A stretch of DNA of 32,895 nt, taken from positions 1 through 32,895 of the forward strand of contig JAUXFX010000014.1 of NCBI GenBank assembly GCA_030622635.1, read 5' to 3'. The notes below the pieces were generated by a model. It was given only the letters and a program-made list of their open reading frames with translations. It had not been told where the DNA came from and did no database searches. The stretch comes from Bacteroidota bacterium. GTDB lineage: Bacteria > Bacteroidota > Bacteroidia > Bacteroidales > JADFUO01. This document shows positions 22,516-29,057 of this stretch, in pieces. The stretch's first letter is position 1, and every line of letters begins with the position of its first letter. The position numbers were made by a program, and so were the translations under genes.

Positions 22516-23988
22516 ATGGATTACAAAAAATGCCAGGTTAAAGCCATCCGTCAAAAATTAAATTTTGACCCGGATGAATCAAGAGTTATCACAAAACTTT
22601 TCGGATTAGAAAAGTTTAGAATTTATAAAGTATTTGAAAGGATTTTGAACTTAAGCGATTCTGAGATTAAAAATATGCTTGAGAATGTTATTAATAACTT
22701 TGAGCACAGGCACATGAATGTTCAAAGAATTTTTAAGGATAATTTTGACAAAATTAACAGCCAGCTTGATGTTACAATTTATTATGATCTGCCATTATAT
22801 AAAAAATTGCTTATTGGTTCATATTTTACCCTTGAATATTCTATTGAATCTGCTGCCTTATTTAATCCGTCAATTATTCCACATCCTGATCAGGGAAATT
22901 TAGATGAAGGTGAATTAAGAGCAATTATCAGTTTCAGGGCTGTAGGCGAAGGGCACATGTCATCAATAGTATTCAGGGGCGGTATTCTTAGCAAAAACGG
23001 AGATATTAAAATGGATGAAAACAGTCATCTCGTAGAAATGGCTAAAGTTATTCCGGATACAACATATTTTAAAAAGAATTTTATTTTAAAACTTCAGGAC
23101 CTGGGGAAATATGAAATAGTTAAGAAAATATTAGAAGATATTTTAGATGAGTTCACTTTTGATGAGTTAGATAAAAGTATAAAAAAATTCAGAAAAGAAA
23201 ACCCACAGACTATAGACCATGACAGGGCAATAGAAACATTGTATTGGCTTGAAAGGTCAAATTACGAAATGGAATTCAGTAATAACATTCATTTGACAGA
23301 AAGAGTAATTTTCCCAAGATCAACAACAGATATTAAAGCTATAGAAGATGCCCGCTTCGTATATTTCACAGAAAAAGACGGGTCAAAAATATATTATGCT
23401 ACCTACACAGCATACAATGGATTCAGTATTTTGCCACAATTGATTAAAACAAGAGATTTTTACAGATTCAGAATTTCAACATTATTAGGTGCAGGGTCGC
23501 AAAACAAAGGTATGGCATTATTCCCTGAAAAAATTAACGGCAAATATGCCATGATATCACGAAATGATAGTGAGAATATGTTTATTATGTTTTCTGATAA
23601 TATTCATTACTGGGATAATCCAAAATTGCTTAGAGAACCAAAATATCCCTGGGAATTTATGCAGGTCGGGAATAGCGGCTCTCCTTTAAAAACCGAAAAA
23701 GGATGGTTATTATTAACTCATGGCGTTGGACCCGTGAGAATTTATGCAATAGGTGCAATATTATTAGACCTTGAAGACCCGACAAAAATTATCGGCGAAA
23801 TTGAAAATCCGATCTTAATACCCGAAGAAAAAGAAAGAAACGGATATGTTCCTAACGTAGTATATTCATGCGGAGGTATAATTCATAATGATTATTTAGT
23901 CCTTCCGTATGCTATGTCGGATTCCCGCTCAGGAATTGTAAAATATAAAATCAAAGATATTTTAGATAAAATTAAACCGGTAAAGTGA
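22516..23988 (+). CDS. GH130-family beta-mannoside phosphorylase or mannosidase
   Basis: The 490-residue protein has a five-bladed propeller of the GH130 kind in its second half: IEDARFVYF (candidate proton-donor Asp), YYATYTAYNG, NKGMALFPEKINGKYAMISR, NMFIMFSDNIHYW, VGNSGSPLKTEKGWLLLTHG, VVYSCGGIIHNDYLVLPYAMSDS. The helical first ~230 residues are an N-terminal extension seen in longer family members. GH130 enzymes phosphorolyse or hydrolyse beta-mannosides. There is no signal peptide, so it should act in the cytoplasm. The linkage specificity cannot be read from the sequence. Confidence 0.88.
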   Translation: MDYKKCQVKAIRQKLNFDPDESRVITKLFGLEKFRIYKVFERILNLSDSEIKNMLENVINNFEHRHMNVQRIFKDNFDKINSQLDVTIYYDLPLYKKLLIGSYFTLEYSIESAALFNPSIIPHPDQGNLDEGELRAIISFRAVGEGHMSSIVFRGGILSKNGDIKMDENSHLVEMAKVIPDTTYFKKNFILKLQDLGKYEIVKKILEDILDEFTFDELDKSIKKFRKENPQTIDHDRAIETLYWLERSNYEMEFSNNIHLTERVIFPRSTTDIKAIEDARFVYFTEKDGSKIYYATYTAYNGFSILPQLIKTRDFYRFRISTLLGAGSQNKGMALFPEKINGKYAMISRNDSENMFIMFSDNIHYWDNPKLLREPKYPWEFMQVGNSGSPLKTEKGWLLLTHGVGPVRIYAIGAILLDLEDPTKIIGEIENPILIPEEKERNGYVPNVVYSCGGIIHNDYLVLPYAMSDSRSGIVKYKIKDILDKIKPVK

Positions 23989-24030
23989 CAGAGTTTATTT
24001 AACCTGCATTATTCATGAAATTTCTCGCAA

Positions 24031-24048
24031 TCCCGAAAACTTTCGGGA
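24031..24048. repeat. Palindrome TCCCGAAAACTTTCGGGA
   Basis: Near-perfect 18-bp palindrome. Shortened copies occur at 12520-12535 and 27119-27131, and a sibling (TCCCGATAATTATCGGGA) at 14095-14112. It lies between the convergent GH130 and exported EEP genes and might act as a bidirectional hairpin, but no T-run follows it. Confidence 0.7.
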
Positions 24049-24170
24049 GCTAAGCCGCAAAGAATAAGAAAATTAGCAATAAGTGTTTAAAATATTCAAT
24101 TTTATTATATAAAAAGTATTGCTGGTATTAAATTGTTTCAATTCAAATCTTTGCGTCTTTGCGTGATGAA

Positions 24171-25460
24171 TTAGTCTTGTTTAATAAATTTCCCAACAAA
24201 GGAATTGCCTTTACTGTCAGATATTTTCAGCAGATATATTCCCTCTTTGATATGTGCTAATGGAATAGAAAAATTTCTGCTGCCATGCGAAACTTCAAAA
24301 TTTTTTTTAAATATTTTTTGTCCGATTATTGAAATAATTTCAATTTTTATATTTTGACAATTGTTAATGGTTTTGAAGGATAAATTCAATTTATCTTTAA
24401 CAGGATTATTATAGCGAACATCTGCGAAGTAATTTTTGCCGGTTTCTTTAATTGATAAAGTTTTATCCACTTTAATATCCATAATAACAGGCAAATGATC
24501 CGACATATTATAAAGAGCATCCAGAATATCAGCAGGAACACTTGTATTGGTTGGCAAACTATTTATAGCTTTATTAAAATGTTGTCCATCCTCTCCTACT
24601 GCCCAGTATGAGCCGTTAATATACTCAACATTATCAAGTCCGTTTTTAATATTATTTGAAATCATAATAAAATCAAAACGATCGTCCATGCCGCCACCCA
24701 CAGGGCAGTTGCCACCGTTCACATGAGTGGATTGTGTGTGATAATCTGTTAATGAAGTATTGTTGTGCCAATTACCGGGTTTATCAATGGGATCATAAAA
24801 CCTGATTGTTGCATTTGGATAATTAATTATGTTTTGAAAGGACTCCTCAAAACTTGACCGGATATTAAAATCACCCATAAAAATATAGTTATCAGCAACA
24901 CCAATATTATTCAGATGATTCATTAATCTATTCGTTTCATCGGCACGTTCGGCAAGATCGTCAGAGTCGCTGCCTGCTTTCAGATGAGCTACAATGCAGA
25001 TAACAAATGCAGTATCGTTAGTATAAGGCAAATCTGAGGAATTATAATAAAGTTTGTAAATATTTATATCACGTACATTAGTTTCAACTACTGACTGAGA
25101 TTTAAGTGTTAATTTTTTTGAATTATAATACAACATATTTGCAAGCTGATGTGGGGAATAACAATTTACGTTTGCTTTTTTATAATAAGTGATCCAATTA
25201 ATATTTAAAACATTATCCAGAATCCGTTGCACTATTGCCTCATTACAATTAATTTCATTTACAGTAAAAATATCAGGTTTCACGTATGGAATAATTTTTT
25301 TTAAATAATTATCTTTATCGTTCATATTATTGTTAGAAGAATTACAGCCACTCTCATTACATCCGTAAAACAACAGGTTATAATGCATAACGCTTAAAGT
25401 ATCCTGAGCCAGAAGGTAAAAAGAAATGAGTAGAAATATGATGCTGAGTAATAGTTTCAT
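24171..25460 (-). CDS. Secreted endonuclease/exonuclease/phosphatase-fold protein with T9SS tail
   Basis: The 429-residue protein has an N-terminal signal peptide (MKLLLSIIFLLISFYLLAQ). An EEP-fold domain (about 20-335) follows, with the metal and catalytic motifs FTVNEINC, CIVAHLKAGS, FMGDFNIRSS and MSDHLPVIMD. The last ~80 residues are a T9SS type A sorting domain (YNNPVKDKLNLSF, IEIISIIGQKIFKKN, LAHIKEGIYLLKISDSKG, GKFIKQ). EEP enzymes hydrolyse phosphodiesters (DNA, phospholipid headgroups, nucleotides). Here the enzyme would be exported across the outer membrane and anchored or released. Several cysteines after the signal peptide may form disulfides. Confidence 0.9.
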   Translation of the reverse strand: MKLLLSIIFLLISFYLLAQDTLSVMHYNLLFYGCNESGCNSSNNNMNDKDNYLKKIIPYVKPDIFTVNEINCNEAIVQRILDNVLNINWITYYKKANVNCYSPHQLANMLYYNSKKLTLKSQSVVETNVRDINIYKLYYNSSDLPYTNDTAFVICIVAHLKAGSDSDDLAERADETNRLMNHLNNIGVADNYIFMGDFNIRSSFEESFQNIINYPNATIRFYDPIDKPGNWHNNTSLTDYHTQSTHVNGGNCPVGGGMDDRFDFIMISNNIKNGLDNVEYINGSYWAVGEDGQHFNKAINSLPTNTSVPADILDALYNMSDHLPVIMDIKVDKTLSIKETGKNYFADVRYNNPVKDKLNLSFKTINNCQNIKIEIISIIGQKIFKKNFEVSHGSRNFSIPLAHIKEGIYLLKISDSKGNSFVGKFIKQD

Positions 25461-25812
25461 GTGTTTATTTTTTGGTAGATAATTTATTTTCTGCTACTTA
25501 TGATTTTTAGAAAAATTCATGTTCGGAAATTAGAAATTTGATATTTGAAATTAGGCTGTTAGAATAAGTTTTTTCCAAATTTCGAATTTCAAGTTTCCCA
25601 TACGGGCTAACTTCGTGTCGCAAATTTTATTATATAATCATTCCCTTGCCTGCCCTGTAATAAAATGTATAGGGTGTGTAAAAATTTACTTGTTATGGAT
25701 GTTTCATTTTATAAAAAATATTTAATGCAAATTTAGAATTTTTTTAGTTCTTGACATTTAATTCCATTTTTACTATCTTTAGAAATTATTTTACATAAAA
25801 ATTTAAAACACT
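25461..25812. other. Intergenic region with a decayed heptad element
   Basis: Between divergent genes. About 25528-25605 holds GAAATT-type heptads in both orientations (GGAAATTAGAAATTTGATAT on the left; CCAAATTTCGAATTTCAAG on the right), followed by CCCATACGGG. This resembles the flanks of the four-helix-bundle element without a gene. The rest is AT-rich, with a promoter near 25751. Confidence 0.5.
25751..25781 (+). promoter_or_regulatory. Probable promoter of the Asp-box T9SS protein
   Basis: TTG at 25751-25753, 20-bp spacer, TATCTTTA at 25774-25781 (one base off TAnnTTTG), 31 bases before the start codon. Confidence 0.45.
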
Positions 25813-26193
25813 ATGAAACTAATAAATATAACAATATTAATAGCAATATTTTTTACTATTAACCAAATACAGCCTATTAATGCACAAATAACACGTGGCG
25901 CTTCCCCAGGCGAAATATACATCTCAACCGACTGGTACTTGGATAACTATGGCCAGGTACATTATGCCATTTTCCACTCCACCGATAATGGCGAGAATAT
26001 TACATTAAAATACGAAAACATTGAAAACCCGCCTACAGGCGAAATGCAGGTTGGCAAAGTGATTGGCGATGTTACACCCGGGGCCTTATACAACTATGGT
26101 AATAATGAACTTTGGGTGAGTTTTGACTATGGGGAGAGTTGGGAGTACAGAGAAGATTTTATTGATTATATTAGATACTGGGGGGGGGTATGA
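25813..26193 (+). CDS. Asp-box T9SS surface protein, 5' part (frame breaks at G9 tract)
   Basis: This frame encodes a signal peptide (LINITILIAIFFTINQIQPI, cleavage after NAQ) and the first Asp-box-like repeats (IFHSTDNGENITLKY, WVSFDYGESWEYREDF). It then hits TACTGGGGGGGGGTATGA and stops at YWGGV. With eight G residues (or eleven) the frame would continue as YWGGYEGIIYKGGWG into the next ORF, giving a single protein of about 406 residues. As written, the product is a 126-residue exported stub without the sorting tail. A sequencing error in the homopolymer would give the same picture. Confidence 0.85.
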   Translation: MKLINITILIAIFFTINQIQPINAQITRGASPGEIYISTDWYLDNYGQVHYAIFHSTDNGENITLKYENIENPPTGEMQVGKVIGDVTPGALYNYGNNELWVSFDYGESWEYREDFIDYIRYWGGV

Positions 26194-27034
26194 AGGAATA
26201 ATTTATAAAGGCGGTTGGGGATTACTTCATAAAAGTAATGACTATGCACTAACTTATGAAGTTGTTTCAGACCCTCCTAACTGTCCAATTTCAGATGTTG
26301 GTCATTTTGATGCTGAATTTTTTGGGATTGATGGTAATGCAGGAGAAGGGTTTTATCTTTACCATACTATAGATTATGCAAACACATACACTGAAATCCC
26401 AATCGATAGTTCAGTAGCTTATTGGTCAATTGGTGGATATTGGCCTCAAATTAGTCGAGGAACACAGTTAGGTGAAATATATTTAGTTTCATGGTGGACT
26501 AATTCCACATATAAAATTTTTCACAGCATAGATACAGGATATAACTGGACAGAAAAATTCGAGTCTGATTACATTAATATTTATTATTGGCGGGTTTTTT
26601 ATACTGCAGGCAGGGAACCCGGTTCATTTTATGTTATGCGCAGCAGAATAAACCCGGCAGGAGACCATATTTGGCTTTATATTGATTATAGTACGGATTA
26701 CGGTGTAACTTTCACAACTTATTTTCACGATTTGGATTCTACATTTACAGGTATTAATAAATTATACTTGCAACACTACGAACTAAAAAATTACCCTAAT
26801 CCATTTAAACTAAGCAGTAAAATAGAATTTTACCTTGCAGAAGAAAGTAAAGTAAAAATAGAATTATATAATTTACTTGGAGAAAAAATCCAAACAATAA
26901 CAGATAAATATTATACTAAGGGCAAGCATGAGATACTGTTAAATTCTGACGGGTTTAAAACAGGCGTATATTATTGTACTGTAAAATTAAACGGGGCTTT
27001 AGTTGAAGGAAAAAAGATGATGAAGATTGAATAA
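26123..27034 (+). CDS. Asp-box T9SS surface protein, 3' part with sorting domain
   Basis: From the G tract (about 26189) this frame continues the same protein: more Asp-box/BNR-like repeats (LLHKSNDYALTYEVV, LYHTIDYANTYTEI, IFHSIDTGYNWTEKFE) and a C-terminal T9SS type A domain (LQHYELKNYPNPFKLSSKIE, KVKIELYNLLGEKIQTI, GFKTGVYYCTVKLNG, KKMMKIE). The ATG at 26123 lies inside the 5' ORF in another frame and is unlikely to be used; this half probably has no start of its own. Asp-box propellers occur in sialidases and other glycan-active or binding proteins; no catalytic residues are identifiable. Confidence 0.8.
   Translation: MTMGRVGSTEKILLIILDTGGGYEGIIYKGGWGLLHKSNDYALTYEVVSDPPNCPISDVGHFDAEFFGIDGNAGEGFYLYHTIDYANTYTEIPIDSSVAYWSIGGYWPQISRGTQLGEIYLVSWWTNSTYKIFHSIDTGYNWTEKFESDYINIYYWRVFYTAGREPGSFYVMRSRINPAGDHIWLYIDYSTDYGVTFTTYFHDLDSTFTGINKLYLQHYELKNYPNPFKLSSKIEFYLAEESKVKIELYNLLGEKIQTITDKYYTKGKHEILLNSDGFKTGVYYCTVKLNGALVEGKKMMKIE
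26180..26188 (+). repeat. G9 homopolymer at frame junction
   Basis: Nine consecutive G residues, exceptional in this AT-rich sequence, placed exactly where the reading frame of a surface protein shifts. Slipped-strand loss of one G, or gain of two, restores the frame. Confidence 0.95.
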
Positions 27035-27053
27035 AAGTGTAATTTTTTAGAAA

Positions 27054-27086
27054 AGCTGTTTAGCGGTTTGAAACCGCTAAACAGCT
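27054..27086. terminator. Strong hairpin between convergent genes
   Basis: AGCTGTTTAGCGGTTT and AAACCGCTAAACAGCT are exact reverse complements around one base, a 33-base hairpin. On the minus strand it is followed by TTTTCT, so it may terminate gatD transcripts. The plus-strand side lacks a T-run. It may also be a copy of a genomic hairpin repeat. Confidence 0.5.
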
Positions 27087-27286
27087 AAATTAGAAATTTG
27101 AATTTGAGAATTGATCAGTCCCGAAAGTTTTTGTGATCATTAAATTGTCATTCATAGTCATTAGTTGTATTTCAATGACAGCAAAGCGAATGACAACAAA
27201 TGACAGCGAAGCGAATGACTTAATAACAAAATACTGGATAACACAATTAAAACAACATATTAGAAAAGTTCGACCTAAGCACCTAA

Positions 27287-28672
27287 TCACTTATGCACCT
27301 TCCTGATAAATTCCTCCACTTCAGGTATTCCGCCCTGATAAACAAGGTAACCGTTATAAGGTTCCCTGTCGGTAATTTCATCATTAATTGGGGTTAACAT
27401 CATCTTTTTTACTTCCTTAGGGTTGTCGGTTTGACCCAGCACCCAGCCCAATTTGATAAATGCAACTTCGGGCAGCATGTTTCCGGCAGGTATTATTCCT
27501 TTAGCCATCATATCCCTTCCTGTGTCATAAACAAACATGTGTACATATCCCCAGATTGTTTGTAAAGTCATGAACATGTGAACACCTTTTGCATGAGCCC
27601 GTTCAATGGCCGGATATAATTCTTTGTTTACATGACCAAGTCCTGTTCCGACAATAATTATACCCTTGTATCCCGCATCAACCAAAGAATCAAGCATGTC
27701 GGGTTTCATGCCGGGATAATAATACAACATAGTTACTTTATCACTAAAATATGGCAGAATTTTAACATTCCTGTCTTTACGACGATGATGATAATTGGTT
27801 TTTATCGGAGTAATTTCTTTTCTGCTGACCATTGCAATAGGAATATCGCCAATAGTTCTAAAAGTTGAACGGTAAGAAGAATGCATTTTCCTCACTCTTG
27901 TGCCTTTATGCAACAAACCATATTCATCTGATGTAGGACCGAACATACAAACCATAACTTCTGCAATATCAGAATGACCTGCTGCGTGCATGGCATGCAT
28001 AAGATTTAATGCAGCATCAGAGCTTGGGCGGTCGGATGAACGTTGTGAACCTACCAAAACAATTGGTACAGGAGAATTTTGCACCATAAATGTAAGTACT
28101 GCTCCTGTGTGATGTAAGGTATCTGTTCCATGTCCTATTACAATACCTTCAATTCCATTTTCAATTTCTTTTCCTATAGCTTTTGCCAAAGAAATGTATT
28201 GTTTAGGTCCCATGTTTTCACTAAAAACAGCGAAAACTTTTTCTGTTTCAAGGTTACAAATATCTGCCAGCTCCGGAACAGCTCCGTATAATTCACCAGG
28301 CGAGAATGCAGGAATAACAGCCCCTGTCCTGTAATCCAAACGGGAAGCAATTGTTCCGCCCGTACCGAATAATTTAACTTTTGGCAAACCTTTTGTAAAC
28401 GGAAATTCTTTTTCCGGAATTTTGTAACTGGCTTTTTTATAGCCGGTTTCTTTCATTGTTTTTATTGTTGCAATATCAATTCCGACATTGTAACCGGTAG
28501 GAATTTTCATCACAATATGTTTGTCATCATCATTTTCAGCGCGTGGAAGAATTGTTCCGTTAAAAGTTCCACGTGTGGTTTCAATAGTTGCCTGCCCCCA
28601 AACCCTGGTATTATATTTTTTTAAAGTTTTAAGTGCAGCTCCTTTATATCCCTGAAAAAAATCTTCGCTCAT
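27287..28672 (-). CDS. gatD: Glu-tRNA(Gln) amidotransferase subunit D (archaeal type)
   Basis: GatD is the asparaginase-like subunit that frees ammonia from glutamine or asparagine for GatE, which converts Glu-tRNA(Gln) to Gln-tRNA(Gln). The 461-residue protein has an N-terminal Tudor-like domain (about 1-90: TRVWGQATIETTRGTFNGTI, LPRAENDDDKHIVMKIPTGY). This separates it from plain L-asparaginases (about 330 residues). An asparaginase domain follows, with catalytic threonines in GTGGTIAS (T107) and GHGTDTL (T183/D184) and the GSQRSSDRPSSDAALN segment. gatE lies upstream on the same strand, the usual partner. GatDE is described as the archaeal amidotransferase, so its presence in a Bacteroidota-like genome is notable. 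Length and motifs look functional. Confidence 0.93.
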   Translation of the reverse strand: MSEDFFQGYKGAALKTLKKYNTRVWGQATIETTRGTFNGTILPRAENDDDKHIVMKIPTGYNVGIDIATIKTMKETGYKKASYKIPEKEFPFTKGLPKVKLFGTGGTIASRLDYRTGAVIPAFSPGELYGAVPELADICNLETEKVFAVFSENMGPKQYISLAKAIGKEIENGIEGIVIGHGTDTLHHTGAVLTFMVQNSPVPIVLVGSQRSSDRPSSDAALNLMHAMHAAGHSDIAEVMVCMFGPTSDEYGLLHKGTRVRKMHSSYRSTFRTIGDIPIAMVSRKEITPIKTNYHHRRKDRNVKILPYFSDKVTMLYYYPGMKPDMLDSLVDAGYKGIIIVGTGLGHVNKELYPAIERAHAKGVHMFMTLQTIWGYVHMFVYDTGRDMMAKGIIPAGNMLPEVAFIKLGWVLGQTDNPKEVKKMMLTPINDEITDREPYNGYLVYQGGIPEVEEFIRKVHK

Positions 28673-28704
28673 TATGGTATTATTTTAATGTATATAATAT
28701 GTTG

Positions 28705-28746
28705 GTTATATGTTATTTGTTATATGTTATTAGTTATATACTATTA
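28705..28746. repeat. Three 14-bp tandem repeats (GTTATATGTTATTW)
   Basis: GTTATATGTTATTT, GTTATATGTTATTA and GTTATATACTATTA lie head to tail, just upstream of gatD. If the promoter at 28771 is used, they fall in the gatD leader. Confidence 0.8.
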
Positions 28747-28770
28747 TCCTGTAAAACTTTGCTAAAAAAA

Positions 28771-28778
28771 CAAAGTTA
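28771..28778 (-). promoter_or_regulatory. Possible -7 element of gatD
   Basis: TAACTTTG on the minus strand, about 100 bases before the gatD start. The -33 element is not well placed. Confidence 0.35.
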
Positions 28779-28841
28779 TTTAGCAAATCCACAATTAGTA
28801 AGCGATTGCTGAATAATATGTAACTTGCCATTTATGGCGCT

Positions 28842-29049
28842 ATGTTATGAGTTATATGGTGTTGACCAGGCTTGAATCATTAATGAGTCCAGTTTAAAAA
28901 GCCATCGGATGACTAATCTTCAAAAAATAGTCAGAAAAAGAAACTGTGTATCGATTTATTAAAAAGTCATCCGATGGCTATCATTATAAATATTTGCTTT
29001 TTAGTCCAATCTCATTAATTCAACACAATTAACATATAACCTATAACAT
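28842..29049. repeat. Imperfect inverted-repeat (MITE-like) element between gatE and gatD
   Basis: The outer arms ATGTTATGAGTTATATG (28842-28858) and the inverse of 29033-29049 match at 15 of 17 bases. Intermediate arms share AATGAG...TTAAAAAGC. The inner arms AGCCATCGGATGACT (28900-28914) and AGTCATCCGATGGCT (28965-28979) are perfect complements 50 bp apart. No open frame inside. Confidence 0.6.
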
Positions 29050-29057
29050 TTAACTAC

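Larger units (their letters stand above)
28673..29057. other. gatE-gatD intergenic region with repeats
   Basis: This 385-bp gap holds three 14-bp tandem units (28705-28746), a -7 element for gatD (28771-28778) and a large imperfect inverted-repeat element (28842-29049). No gene seen. It splits what would otherwise be a gatE-gatD operon. Confidence 0.7.

Noticed and set aside
26180-26193. Programmed ribosomal frameshift at the G9 tract
   Set aside because: Joining the frames needs a +1 shift on GGG codons with no stimulatory signal seen; DNA slippage or a sequence error is more likely.
27287-28672. Plain L-asparaginase instead of GatD
   Set aside because: The ~90-residue N-terminal domain, the length of 461 and the gatE partner point to GatD.
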